Source: Calonectria ilicicola
Lineage: Eukaryota; Ascomycota; Sordariomycetes; Hypocreales; Nectriaceae
DNA length: 64,000 bases
Direction: 5' to 3'
Assembly (NCBI GenBank): GCA_020809705.1
Contig: CP085831.1
Span: forward strand, 868,001-932,000
Shown: positions 22,982 to 34,300 of the stretch, in pieces
Position numbering within the stretch: the stretch's first letter is position 1
How the letters are laid out: the number at the start of each line of letters is the position of its first letter
The notes under the pieces: generated by a model
Databases searched by the model: none
The model's input: only the letters and a program-made list of their open reading frames with translations
What the model was told of the DNA's origin: nothing
Position numbers and translations under genes: made by a program

Positions 22982-23846
22982 GGCTCTGGCCGAATGATCT
23001 GTCGTGTCTCACTCACGACAGGGTGAACCTCGATGTCATGACACCATAACACACACGGAATGCCGGAAACATGTTGCCGGGTTTTATATTCTCCGGTTTC
23101 GTAGGCGCGTTCCGGCCCGGCAGTGATGAGCATTGGCATCGAAATGGCTCGGCAAAGTCTCCGGCCAATCCGTCTTAGCGTGTCCAGTTTTCCACTTTTA
23201 CCCTCAGGAACGTTCTAGACTAGCAGCCTGATTGGTGGATTGGTGCTATGGTGGGGTTCCGCTAAGCTGCCGGATTTGTCAGTCTTCTTGCTTAGAAAGC
23301 ATTTGCTACCCTATTGTTAACAGTCAACATCTTGAAATGAAGCCATTATACATGAATGCCACCTTGGACGACAGTAATTCAGGGCAACTATTTTGGTTTA
23401 GACTACCAGGGCTCTAATTTTCATAAATTCTTGGGGTTATTGGAGAGTGTTGTGCTTGTAATCGACTGACCATGTTTTTCGTTGAACTTTTTGGATGCAA
23501 ACCCATCAACACTCATATCGTAACTAGTTGACGACAAACCACAACTACTTTTGTAACAGCACGAACATTATAGGAAAATCAAAGATTATCAGAATAGGCT
23601 ACTAAAAAAAGCACTCGACATGAGGATAGTATTAGAATCCTTTTCCAGGTGAGTATGATGCAGGTGTACACCCATAAAAACACCATCTGTGACACAGACG
23701 CGGCATGGATGGGACACGGGAACGCGATGTAGTGCACAACGGAAGCGACATGCCGATGTAACCCACCCTCGGTCATGTTTCACAACTGCGTGCACAGTAA
23801 ATTGGAGGCTAAGAAAAGAAAAGAGTGTTGACAAGGATGGCAAAGT
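22982..23846. other. Intergenic, nothing recognised
   Basis: Upstream of the ABC transporter and downstream of the SDR gene. No gene-like frame was seen. Confidence 0.5.
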
Positions 23847-24770
23847 TTATTTAGCTATTGAAGTCGATGTATGTAAGTTTGAGATGCCGATTCCCGTCGC
23901 GGCTGTGGTACCTGCATCCACAGGAAGTATAACACCCGTCATCCAACGCGCTTCGTCGCCAGCGAGAAATCTAATCGCGGCGGCAACATCCCAGCCATTT
24001 CCCTCAGTTGCTAATAAGCTACGTGCTTTGCGAGCCTCGCGTTCACTCTCATTCATAGCCGTCTTGCCACCGTACATCATGGGCGTGTAGACCATGCCTG
24101 TAAAGCTTCCATGTTAGTTAATGAATCTGCATTAGTGAGAAATCGGAATCAACTTGCCTGGGCAAACGCAATTGACTCGGATCCTCTGGGCGGCGTGGTT
24201 TGCTGCCATCGCGCGTGTCATGTTCACAACGGCTCCTTTGCTCGTAGGGTAGAGGATATTAGGTGTCCCACCCTTGATCCCGGCAACACTGCCCATGTTG
24301 ACGATGCTTCCAGCCCATTGGCCCTCGTTTTGGATCATTTTAGGGATGCAGAACTTGGCCATTTGCACCATCGACCCAACGTTGATCTCTAGCCCTTTCA
24401 TGAACTCGACCATGTCTACTTCCACAGAGTTACCCTTGGGGCCAGTGATACCAACATTGTTGACTAAGATGTTGAGGCGACCAAACCTAGAGACTGCCAC
24501 GTCGACAATTCGTTGGCAATCTTCTGCCTGGGTGACGTCGCCGCTGATAGCAATCGCATCACCAAATCCTTCCTGTTTAATCATGTCCACCGTCTCTTCT
24601 GCTAGCTCGTGCTTGAGATCTACACAAACGACGGAGCAGCCATCTTCAGCTAGCAGCACTGCTGCTGCACGTCCATTGCCAATACCCCTAGGGAGAGCCC
24701 CGGCACCAGTAACAATCGCGACACGACCTTTCAAAGAGCGCACGGGACGAAGTGGTGTTGCTGGATCCAT
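23847..24770 (-). CDS. Short-chain dehydrogenase/reductase, with a GC-AG intron
   Basis: Exons are 24770-24158 and 24097-23847, giving 287 residues. The Rossmann motif VTGAGALPRGIG sits near residue 20. NNVG, the catalytic Ser region (IVNMGSVAG) and YPTSK (catalytic Tyr and Lys) follow, then NCVCPG and the C-terminal FLAGDEARWMTGVILPVDAG. This is a classical NAD(P)-dependent SDR with unknown substrate. The intron starts AG|GCAAGT, the standard non-canonical GC donor, and ends TTACAG. Using it restores CPG and continues the family pattern. It is the fifth gene in the same orientation after proline dehydrogenase. Confidence 0.9.
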
Positions 24771-24892
24771 GGGAATTATATTCGAAGTCTTAAGTGCTAT
24801 TTGATATGAGCCAGGCCTTAGAATAATTGTTGTTCACTGGGGGGAATCGGATGTCGGGATTGAGTGATGAGTTTACGGCTAAAGTGGTCGAA

Positions 24893-24906
24893 GGGGGGGG
24901 GGGGGG
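24893..24906 (+). repeat. Run of 14 guanines
   Basis: An uninterrupted G14 run lies ~120 nt upstream of the SDR start codon. It could form a G-quadruplex-like structure in the promoter or simply reflect slippage. Confidence 0.7.
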
Positions 24907-25975
24907 TGGGATTGATCGCTGCTGAAGGCGATTACTATTCGCCCAAGCCGACTGCAGTGGACTATCCAGCCTTGGAAAATGAATCAAGAAGTCACAGGTT
25001 AATCGCCGAGGGGTAGTTATAAAGCCAAGTGATACTTATGGCTAGTTATATAAGTACTTTGACCATTTTGTGTGACTCGCCGAGGACCGCGGACTCCGTT
25101 CGGTTCCCACATTTCCATTGGGCAACTCATGCACCCCACAAAGTTGATCGGTCCAGTTCTCCATCAGTTACCCCGCGAAGACCACGAGCCGGTTTTCCCA
25201 AAACGGTTTGCCGCCCTGAATTTGACTAGTGATCGGTGAAAAAACTGTTGATGCCGAGTTGACATGTGGAGATTCGGCTTCTTGGAGAAATTGGAGAATG
25301 CTGCTCTGATGAAGTGCTCAAACACGTTAATTAATACACCCATTGGCGGAACGGAATACCTTCTCCGCAGCCTCGGTGCCGACATCAGACCCACTATATC
25401 CATACTTGTTGCTATAAAGTTATCAGTCTGCGCATCTATGCTACTTGGAGAGGGTGTGTCAATTGAGATTGTTCATACTAATCGTCTCCAGCGAGAAACT
25501 TCCGCCTCGGCCAATCTGGGCATAAGCCGTGCCCATGCAGTGTCTGGCGGCATGCAAATACTGAGTGCAAATGTAACAAAAATGATGGACACACCACGAG
25601 CTCTAGGGTAGCCTTTATGTTCCCTGTGGGTGCTAAAATTGCAGTGAAGACTAAATTTCCCTTTCATATTTCTTTTTCTTTCCGTTTGCAAGAATTGAGA
25701 AACACGCAAGTGTGTCGATGCGCTTTTCATCCCATGTGGCTGCCGCCCTCGGCATTCGGCGATTTTCGGGCTTTTCTCAACAATCGCGATGATGGAAATA
25801 ATGGCATCGTTGGGTTTGTTTCAAACTGCAATTCTCGGTCTGTATATAAGCTTGATTTAACGTGTGATGATCTCATAATCATGGTGCAAGTTGGCAACTT
25901 CGCCCGCTTACTTTCAAGCCCAGCCCCACTCGGGGTTTCAACAACACCCCGTCTGACATAATGAGGAGGAAAATT

Positions 25976-25990
25976 GGCAACTTTGGCCGC
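25976..25990 (+). promoter_or_regulatory. Shared upstream word GGCAACTTTGGCCGC, copy 1
   Basis: The word lies 143 nt upstream of the Zn(2)Cys(6) start. The identical 15 bases recur at 28070-28084 ahead of the epimerase-like gene, and a close variant (GGCAACTTCGCCCGC) lies at 25893-25907. Function is inferred only from the repetition. Confidence 0.35.
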
Positions 25991-26133
25991 GTCTAACAAT
26001 CTCACCGACAGTGTGAGTTACAAGGAACATGCACTGTAACAGCACAGGTCATCGAGATAGCTTCCCTTCCCAATGACCCATGCTGGATGGACACCAACAA
26101 CATTATAATCGCCGATTCAAACTACAGCTTCCG

Positions 26134-27795
26134 ATGGATTCTGTGATCCGGCAGCGTGGCATTGTTGCGTCGCGCTCGCAAAGGCCCTGCCAGGGTTGCC
26201 AGGGTATGTAGCTGTACTCTTCCCTTAGACCAGAGTTTTAACGCGCACAGGGCGCAAAATTGCTTGTGACAGGACCCTGCCCGCCTGTTCAACCTGCAAG
26301 AAGCGTGGCAAATCATGTCCGGGATATTCTCCTAGCCTGTCATGGCCACGCATTGGGGATAGGCGCCGGGCTCAGACGGCCAACGTACAAAGTCGGAACC
26401 AGTCGGGATGTCTCGGCTTCCTAAACACGTTTTCTTGGGACGTTGATCTGTCTAGGTCCTACTTGGAAGAGCTGCATTATCGTGGTATGTTGATCCAGGA
26501 TAACCTTGATCGGCCCACGGTGGGCTAATTGGCACGCGTCTAGCATATTGCAATGGCTTTGATCCATCTCTTGCCTTCACCCAATCAAAACCTGCAGGTG
26601 CTGAGCTCCGCCCAGATATTTGTCGTGTTCTTTGTCGGATGGCTCTTTTAGACAATAGCCCTCCATCATTGGCCGTTCGCCACTCGATGGATGCGCTGTG
26701 CTTGACGTCCTCCAGCCGCATGAAGGAATCCATCAATAGCCATCAACAAGCTGTTTCTGCACTTCAGATAACTATTAATTATGAATTGGACGGCCAACGC
26801 CGGGGACAGGCAATTGCCGCAAGCATGCTGTTGAGCCTCTATGAGGTAAGAGATTCGTGGTTCCCAGTTTGCAATTTGCTCATTACATTGCTAGCATGTT
26901 GCCACTGTCGGCTCCAGAGAAGGCTGCGCAGTTTACTTTGATGGATGTCTAGTGCTCTTAGCCTCTTGCCATGAAAAGCATAGAGACTATGGTGGTGACG
27001 CTGCAATCATGCTAGACTGGATCTTATACTATAGCGTTTTGTACAGATTTACAATAAAGCATCTGTGCAAGCGGAGCGCCAAGCAAGAGTCAATCCTGAA
27101 GCGGAATGCGGTTATATCCAAGGCCGTTTTCAACCCCAATCGGCGTATAGTAAGAACACCTCATCTACACAAAAGCAGTACTGTCAGCTGACATTTACAC
27201 CAAGATCCAACCCTCTCTTGGCTGCTCTTTAGAGCTTTTTGATATTTTAAACCAAGCAATTGATCTACTACATGATAGAGGTGATCCTGAATTCATGTCC
27301 CAAGAACACCAAAAGGCGATCAATAAACTTCAAATCCGCCTTGATATGGTTGATCAAAAACTTGGAGATCCCGTGGTTCATGACCAGGACCACATACTAC
27401 GGGATAGGGAGGCTCAGCTCGCAATGGCTCGGTTGTTCCAGTTATCGATATGTATTTACCTGGACCGTGTCGTAAGAGGCTCGGATATCGACTCTATCCG
27501 ATCGCGAGATGCTGCTGAAGAGGCATTCAAAATATTAAAAGAGCTTGAGATTTGTACGCGACCATTTCCCATTTTTATCATCTCGCTCCAGGCCAAGACA
27601 GATAATGATAGAATCTTAATTCTCAACACGATTGAACGGACACATCAGAGCGGAGCTGTTAATCAGAATATGATTGAGGAGATGATACGAAGAATTTGGA
27701 CTCGACAAGATTTGTTGAACGGCATTACCATGGATGCTCTCACGATTGTCAATGATGCGATTAATGCCAATGGGCTTCCTCCAACTTTTACTTGA
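26134..27795 (+). CDS. Zn(2)Cys(6) fungal transcription factor, five exons
   Basis: Exons: 26134-26203, 26251-26484, 26544-26845, 26895-27144 and 27188-27795, about 487 residues. The zinc cluster is built across the first intron with C-x2-C-x6-C-x6-C-x2-C-x6-C spacing (CQGC, ACDRTLPACSTC, KSCPGY). Downstream blocks such as SMLLSLYE, HVATVGSREG and the acidic/hydrophobic C-terminal half fit the fungal-specific regulatory region (Fungal_trans_2 type). The acceptor of exon 5 is uncertain: 27188 gives a 43-nt intron, and two earlier AG sites keep the same frame. The factor probably binds CGG triplets. Its own upstream region has several. The nearest candidate target is the epimerase-like gene just downstream. 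Confidence 0.82.
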
Positions 27796-28490
27796 TCAAG
27801 TAAATAGGCCAGATCTATTGTTGGGGCATTGAATATAATTAATTATCGAATAAAAATTCAAGGCGTAGCTAAATAAACTTGGAAAAGTCATGGATGATTG
27901 ATTGATTACGAGCTGGCTTCTGGCGACAGTCTGACCCATCTCACTCATGGTAAAAGAACGTAGGCAATCTTGCGATCGTTTTTCGATATCAATTCCAATT
28001 CGAGTTTCAATGATTGCCATGTCACCCGCAGGAAATTATTCATACCATATCGTAATCTTGGGATTTTTGGGCAACTTTGGCCGCATTCTTTCTGCTGTTG
28101 AATTCTTGGATGGCGTTATTTCGGCTTCTCGGTCATGCCGAATTACAAATCAGCCAACACCACAGTTTACCACACAGTAAGACATTTTCAGGTGGAGAAC
28201 GTGCCAGAGCTAACAAATGAGCGCTGGAGATAGCGCATGCCCCTCTAAATAGGATTCTTACTTTGGTCCACAAGCTTGAATGCATACTAGACCGAAATTC
28301 TTTGCAAGTGTCTCAGGCCGTTTGCGTCGTGATGCCATTTTTAACGTGCAGGATTCTTCTGAGGGATGACAAATGTCTGGGCAACAGTGATGTCGGCTAG
28401 CTCAGCTGAGCTATAAATTGATGGGTGCCCTCGACTTCAGCAATCCACATCAAAAATCATCTACAACTTCAATTTCAAGAATCATTCATC
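27796..28490. other. Intergenic, probable promoter of the epimerase-like gene
   Basis: No gene was seen. It carries the second copy of the shared 15-nt word and, at 28122-28140, two CGG triplets followed by CCG (TCGG...CTCGG...GCCGA), a layout zinc-cluster dimers often bind. Confidence 0.45.
28070..28084 (+). promoter_or_regulatory. Shared upstream word GGCAACTTTGGCCGC, copy 2
   Basis: Identical to 25976-25990 and 407 nt upstream of the next start codon. CGG/CCG triplets follow at 28122, 28130 and 28138. Possible common operator with the regulator gene. Confidence 0.35.
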
Positions 28491-29504
28491 ATGACAGGAA
28501 AATCAGTTTTTCTCATTGGCCCAGGCTTCATCGGAGGTGAGATTATCCACTTGCTGCTGCAAGAGAAGTATGAAATCACCACTGTTGTTCGCCAAGAGTC
28601 CGCCGCTGTCGCCTTTCGTTCCAAGGGTGTCAATGCCGTCATTGGTTCAATTGAGGATGCGGGTTTCTTGGAGCGCTATGTCGCTGAAAGTGATATTGTC
28701 ATCCACACAGCATCAGCGGACCACCCCGCATCTGTCGTAGCTGTGCTAGCTGGTATTGAAAAGCGAGCCAGCAAGGGTCAGGAAACAATCTACATTCACA
28801 CAAGTGGAACCGGAATCTTGGCGGATGGAAGTGCTGGAATGTTCAAGGGCGAGACTGTGTTCGATGATGAGCACCCAGACCAGATGGATTCCCTCCCAGA
28901 CACAGCACCTCATCGAAACGTGGACTTGTCCATTTTGCACAAAAAGGAAGCATTGGCTCCCTTCGCAAAACTGGCCATAATGTTTCCACCTCTTATTTAC
29001 GGTGTCGGTTCGCAATCCAAGAGGCTGTCAATTCAGCTGCCAACACTGGTTCGATTTGCGTTGAAACATGGATACGCTGGCCAGATTGGCGATGGCCTCC
29101 CCATCTGGAGTCAAGTTCATGTGAAGGACCTTGCTCGTGGCTACCTTCTCCTTCTTCATTGGCTGGAGAATTCGTCGAGTGAAGAGGTATTGAAAAATCT
29201 CTATTGGTATTGTGAGAACGGCCAGGAGCTATCGTGGCACGACTTGGCTGTCGAGATAGGTCGAGCACTACACGCGGCGGGTCGCATTGAAAGCCCCGTT
29301 CCCCGGACTATCCCCAAGGAAAATTACGGCGATCTCTTGTCCGAGGACACAGAAGATGTAATCGGAGCCAACTCTCGCAGCAGGGCACGCAGGCTTCGTA
29401 AACTGGGGTGGGAGGCCAAGGAGAAGCAAACATTGGCTTCATTGGTGGATGACGAGATTCCTATTATCTTGGAGGAGACGAAGCCTTTTGGAGGCAACAT
29501 GTAG
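28491..29504 (+). CDS. NAD(P)-dependent epimerase/dehydratase-like protein (atypical SDR)
   Basis: A single exon encodes 337 residues from the ATG at 28491. The frame runs further upstream without an ATG, and the Rossmann start falls right after this Met. The cofactor motif is FLIGPGFIGG (residues ~6-15), followed by DIVIHTASADH, IYIHTSGTGI, a PPLIYG block and WSQVHVKDLARG. These are typical of nucleoside-sugar-epimerase-type and NmrA-like extended SDRs. A canonical Tyr-x3-Lys catalytic pair was not found at the usual place, so the enzyme may be a divergent reductase or a redox-sensing regulator. It follows the zinc-cluster regulator in the same direction. Confidence 0.82.
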   Translation: MTGKSVFLIGPGFIGGEIIHLLLQEKYEITTVVRQESAAVAFRSKGVNAVIGSIEDAGFLERYVAESDIVIHTASADHPASVVAVLAGIEKRASKGQETIYIHTSGTGILADGSAGMFKGETVFDDEHPDQMDSLPDTAPHRNVDLSILHKKEALAPFAKLAIMFPPLIYGVGSQSKRLSIQLPTLVRFALKHGYAGQIGDGLPIWSQVHVKDLARGYLLLLHWLENSSSEEVLKNLYWYCENGQELSWHDLAVEIGRALHAAGRIESPVPRTIPKENYGDLLSEDTEDVIGANSRSRARRLRKLGWEAKEKQTLASLVDDEIPIILEETKPFGGNM

Positions 29505-30410
29505 AATTACTGCGACTTTTATATCCAATATTTAAATACTTGTCAATTTATGTTGCATTCCAGTTGACTCATGCTGAGAATTATCAAATGATACACTTTC
29601 GGGAGATGTATCAATGTGTAATTGGAGATATCTAATTTCCGGTATCATGGCACAAAAGTGCAGGCAACGAGGAGTAAAATGAATAACGCCAAGTAACTCA
29701 ATTTACAGAAAATTAGCTAAAACAAAATTGCTTATCTCAAAAATTATTTAAGATTGCTATATGTTGCGCCTTTTACCTGAACGGAATCTAGCCTTGGCTT
29801 TGTTGACCATGTCTAAGACGAAAATAAGTATTGCCATCACGGATTTGAGAACAATCACAATATCAATTGCACCAGCCTTTTGGACACAAAGAGATCGTTC
29901 TCAGTCAATGGGCCGCAAGGAGAAGGTATGCGCTGCCTCAGTTGTGTCCTCGTCCGAGATCAATAGTATATTTCTCCCTTAGAATGCTGTAGACGCCATG
30001 GAAAGAGAAGCTTTGGCATAGATATGTGGCTGACACGTTGGTAAGTCAACCATCTAAGACTTAACGTGGCCACATGGGTGTTTAACATAGATTCATAGTT
30101 GGACCTCATCGCTTTTTATGAACGAGGAAGGGTTTCAATCTAGCCCAGTTAGTCTAGTCAGAAGGGCGGCTTTCTGCGTCCATGGACGGATCGGCCAACC
30201 AAAATGAAAACAGCATGGGCACGGACGGGAGGGCTATGTCTAATCCTGATTGTCACTATGGGTCGCTTTGTTGGTTTGATGCTCGTTGATGGGCCCGGAA
30301 ATACTAGTGTTGGCGCTTAGCTTAGTTATATACTCCCCCTTTCGCATCTCAAGTTCTACACCTACATTTCTTCCGTTCTTTTCTCAAACAGAATCCCCTT
30401 CCAAAATATC
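29505..30410. other. Intergenic, nothing recognised
   Basis: Short frames only, with AT-rich patches after the epimerase-like gene. Confidence 0.5.
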
Positions 30411-30881
30411 ATGTCATCAACTAACTCATCTGACTATTCTGCTGGGGCGGGAAAGTTTTGCCGTTTCCCACCCGAAATATTGGGCGTTGTATTCTCTCAG
30501 CTTGCAAACCGCGACATCAAAAATCTGAGACTTACTTGTTCGTTCCTCCGCAACACTGCAGTCTTGCGCCTTGATCGTGTGTTCCTTTCTGCAAACCCCC
30601 TCAATATTAGGGTCGTGCGGGCGATCGCTGATCATGACCTATTTCGCAAGGGTATAACGGAGATTATCTGGGATGATGCTACTCTTAGGAAGTATAAGCC
30701 GCATGTAGAGGGTACATTCTTCCAGACAGAGTCCTCATGGTCAGATGAGGAGAACTGCCCGAGGTGGTTTGAAGCAGCATGTCATGAAAACCTACAGGAA
30801 CTGGAAAATCGCAAAGGCGAAGAAACTTCAAGAGATATGATATTATATGTACTCGATATTAAATGCCTGTGGCGCGATTAA
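30411..30881 (+). CDS. Short F-box protein (possibly truncated)
   Basis: 156 residues. Residues ~18-60 read FPPEILGVVFSQL then DIKNLRLTCSFLR, an F-box that would bind Skp1 in an SCF ubiquitin ligase. The following block (VRAIADHDLFRKGITEIIWDDA) is the conserved lead-in of a large fungal F-box family whose members usually run 400-600 residues with a repeat-rich recognition part. Here the frame stops soon after, and no continuation was found in the next 200 bases. The gene is therefore either a naturally short form or the front end of a decayed gene next to an NLR. Confidence 0.6.
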   Translation: MSSTNSSDYSAGAGKFCRFPPEILGVVFSQLANRDIKNLRLTCSFLRNTAVLRLDRVFLSANPLNIRVVRAIADHDLFRKGITEIIWDDATLRKYKPHVEGTFFQTESSWSDEENCPRWFEAACHENLQELENRKGEETSRDMILYVLDIKCLWRD

Positions 30882-31300
30882 CTAAACTGCTTCATGTCTT
30901 ATCTAGTCGTGGAATAATTAATCTATTGTCAAATCTTTATTAGAAAAAGGGACTGCGATTCTGCAACATGACAATTTTAACATGAAAGGAAATATCACAG
31001 TGGGAATAAATGATGATTCACAGACAAAATAATCCAACGGAAATTAGCTTCTAACTCTACCGCAGCTTTTAGAAATTTACGCAAACCCCTCGTGGCGTGT
31101 CATTTTTTTGCAGTCCACTCAGGTGGCCTCAGTGTCATTAGAGGCGTAGATACGATCACGTGGCTGTGCACTTTTGCTATGACGGCTTATTGCGAAGCGG
31201 GGTGGATGCTTACGAAGAGGCTACTCACCCGGAAAGACCTCATCCAACTCATTATCGCAGTGCCGCATAAAATACACCGCATAAGAATACGCCTCAAATC
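30882..31300. other. Intergenic, nothing recognised
   Basis: AT-rich spacer between the F-box gene and the NLR. No continuation of the F-box frame was found. Confidence 0.5.
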
Positions 31301-34300
31301 ATGGAGCCCTTCGGACTGGTCAAGGGAGTCATGGGCCTTGCGAGCATATTCAATTCTTGCCTCGAAACAATAGCAAAGATAGATGTCTACCAAGAATTTG
31401 GAAATGACTCACGGTCTCTTTCTGCTCGGTTTAATGCTGAAAAGCTTCGTTTGGAAAAATGGGGCTACGCGGTCGGGATTGATCAAGGACACCTCTTGGA
31501 CCGTCACCACGACGCTCTAGATGACCAGCAGACGTGTGCAATCGCAATGGAGCTCATAGAGATCATCCAACAATTACTTGTGGATAAGCATGATTCATCC
31601 TCTCAACCTCACAAGAATGCACTGCCTGGATCTAAACGCGAAAAGATGCTCTGGGCTCTGAAGAAGAAAGAAAAACGCGTCGCTCAAGTTGAAAAACTTG
31701 AGATATTAGTCCGGAAACTATACGAATTGGTACCGCAGGACAGCAGAGGCTCACGATTGGGATACGAGCCTAGGCATTTTCAAGGTTTGCACCCGTATCT
31801 AGTATATTTCTCAGGCATAGGCGTATTAATCTTCTAGATGATCCAAGTGCAAAATCGTGGACTGAAGAACTTCAAAGGATTCTGAAAAGAGTTGAGGAGG
31901 AAATCTATGGTGCGAATGAAGGAATTTCCGTTTTTTTTTCACTATTACTGACGATTAACACAGCCGAAACTCGACGCGACCTATATATATGGCTCGGCAC
32001 TGAAGACTCGAATACCATTTATGGCGATTCAACAGAGAAGCGAACATTAGGTACATGTGACTGGATCTTCACCAAACCTACATTCCAAGCCTGGGTCAAA
32101 TCCCACTCATCGAACAAGGCTATTAATCTACTTTGGGTTAATGGGCCAGCAGGATTTGGAAAAACCATCACATGCGCGCGAGTGGTAGAACACCTCACAT
32201 TGACGCTTGAGGCGCCTGTGGCGTATTTCTTCCTCTCCTCCCACCATTCTACTCGCGAAGACCCTTATTCGGCAATACGATCATGGATAGCCCAAGTAAT
32301 ATCTCAAGACCAGTCTGCATTTGATTTGGTCCGCAAGAAGCGATTGGTCCAATACGAGAGAATTGCTACAAGACTGACGATAACCGCACTTTTTTATGAG
32401 ATCGTTCAATTTATACCGAGCTGTACATTTATACTGGATGGGCTAGATGAATGTACATGGATTGGCCATAACGATAACGAGGAGCGATCGATATCACGGT
32501 TTTTGGAATCCTTGAGACAGGGAATTGAATCCACTACTTCTCGCATTATGATTACGAGTCGCGATGAGCCTGAGATTCGACATGCCCTTGGAGACGAGAT
32601 GAACGGAGATTTCACGGAATATAAAATAACCATCGCCGATGTCCATCCTGACATAGTCTCATACTCTAAAGATATTATCGATCAAAGGCTATCAAACAAG
32701 AATGAAGCTGTTAGGAAGGACATTTCCAAAGCTATGGTTGATCGATGTGATGGCCAGTTTCTATGGGTTAAGATGCAAGCAGACTGCTTGCGACAAGGGA
32801 TGAACAAGATGCAACTTCAACAAGCAATTGATGAAACCCCAACTGGACTTTCTCAAATATACGAAAGGAACTGGCAGTATATTCAAAGACGCCCACTGAG
32901 AGAAAAGAACAGAGCAATATGTTTGTTGCGATGGACCGCACTTGCTATTAGACCTTTGACATTGAGTGAGATTACAGAAGCAGTTTTAATTCAGGACGGA
33001 CTTGATGATATTCCATCTGAGGAGCTTCCTGATTCAATTGACACATACTACGTCAAGACTGAAATTACAGAATGTTGCGGTTCGTTAATCGAGACCCGGA
33101 TGAATTCAGAGCGTGACCCATTCTATATGACGTCGGTACACATTGCACATTTCTCTATCAAGGAATTTCTTCTCCCCAAGATTACAGCTTTGGATGGAAC
33201 TCTACGCAAAAATGCAAACATCAATGCATCATATGAAGCACTCCAAAACACTATTCTGGCTAAAAAGTGCCTTCAATATATCTCACTTCGCACAGCGTGG
33301 CAAGCTAGGTGACCAGAGACGATATCGGAATTTGGAACAGGCTTTCAAGAATATGCAGCGGATTCATGGTATCGTCATGCCAATCTTGGAGACAAAGATG
33401 ATACTGGGTTGGAGACTCAAATCAATAATTTTTTCGACGGCCACAATAAGAATTGGGATGAATGGAGGCAATGGTTTGATAAGCAAGAACCCGAAGAAGA
33501 CGGAGATAAGAAAGAAGCACAAGATAACACAGCCAAGGGTACAGCTAACCCTCTTTACTATGCCTCAAGGCTAGGAATGGAAAGGCTGGTGCAGCACCTT
33601 CTGGAACAGGGAAACTGTAACATTGACGGCGAAGGAACGAAAAAAAGAACCCCGCTATTCATAAGCTGCGCACAAGGTCATGAGGCCATTGTCAATCACT
33701 TGCTGAATGCGGGAGCCTGCCTTTCTACACGCGATCATAGGGGACGGACGCCACTCTATCAATCTGCCAGGTATGGACATTTAGGTATAACAAAACTGCT
33801 TATGCAGAAGGGCGCAAGTATCCATGTTAAAAACGTGTATGGATACACTCCTCTATTTTGTGCAGCGGATGATGGCTATTTGGAAATGGTCGAGCTATTA
33901 CTAGAGGGGGGAGCAGATCTTACTATTGTAACTGATGAGGGAGAGACTCCTCTTAATGCTGCAGCAAACGACGGACATTTCAAAGTAGCCAAGCTACTGC
34001 TAGAGAGGGGAGCAGACCCCAATGTTGCAAGCAATGATCGATCGACCCCCCTTGATTGTGCTGCACATGGTGGCTATCTGGAGATAGTTCAGCTTCTATT
34101 AGAAAGAGGAGCAGATGTTACCCATACAGGTGCTGGTGGATGGACCCCTGTCAATTCTGCAGCAAAGATGGGGCATCTAGAGGTTGTCAAGCTACTTCTA
34201 GAAAGAGGAGCAGACCCTAATGTCGCAACTGATGATGGGTGGACCCCTCTTAATTATGCAGTAAATCAGGGGCATTTAGAGATAGTCAAGCTATTACTTG

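Larger units (their letters stand above)
24771..26133. other. Intergenic with G14 run and CGG-type repeats
   Basis: A run of 14 G lies at 24893-24906, ~120 nt upstream of the SDR start. Closer to the Zn(2)Cys(6) gene are CGG triplets at 25750, 25757 and 25767 and two related words at 25893-25907 and 25976-25990 (see findings). No gene was recognised. Confidence 0.5.

Noticed and set aside
31785..31814. A 30-nt GTTTGC...TCTCAG stretch in the NLR as an intron
   Set aside because: Too short for a fungal intron and it leads to an immediate stop. The 44-nt intron 31730-31773 keeps the frame.
33304..33340. A ~32-nt GTGACC...AACAG intron to remove the TGA in the NLR
   Set aside because: Too short, and it shifts the frame so that the ankyrin part is not reached.
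33143..33574. 143-codon frame overlapping the NLR stop region
   Set aside because: Out of frame with both NLR halves and without domain pattern. A shadow frame.
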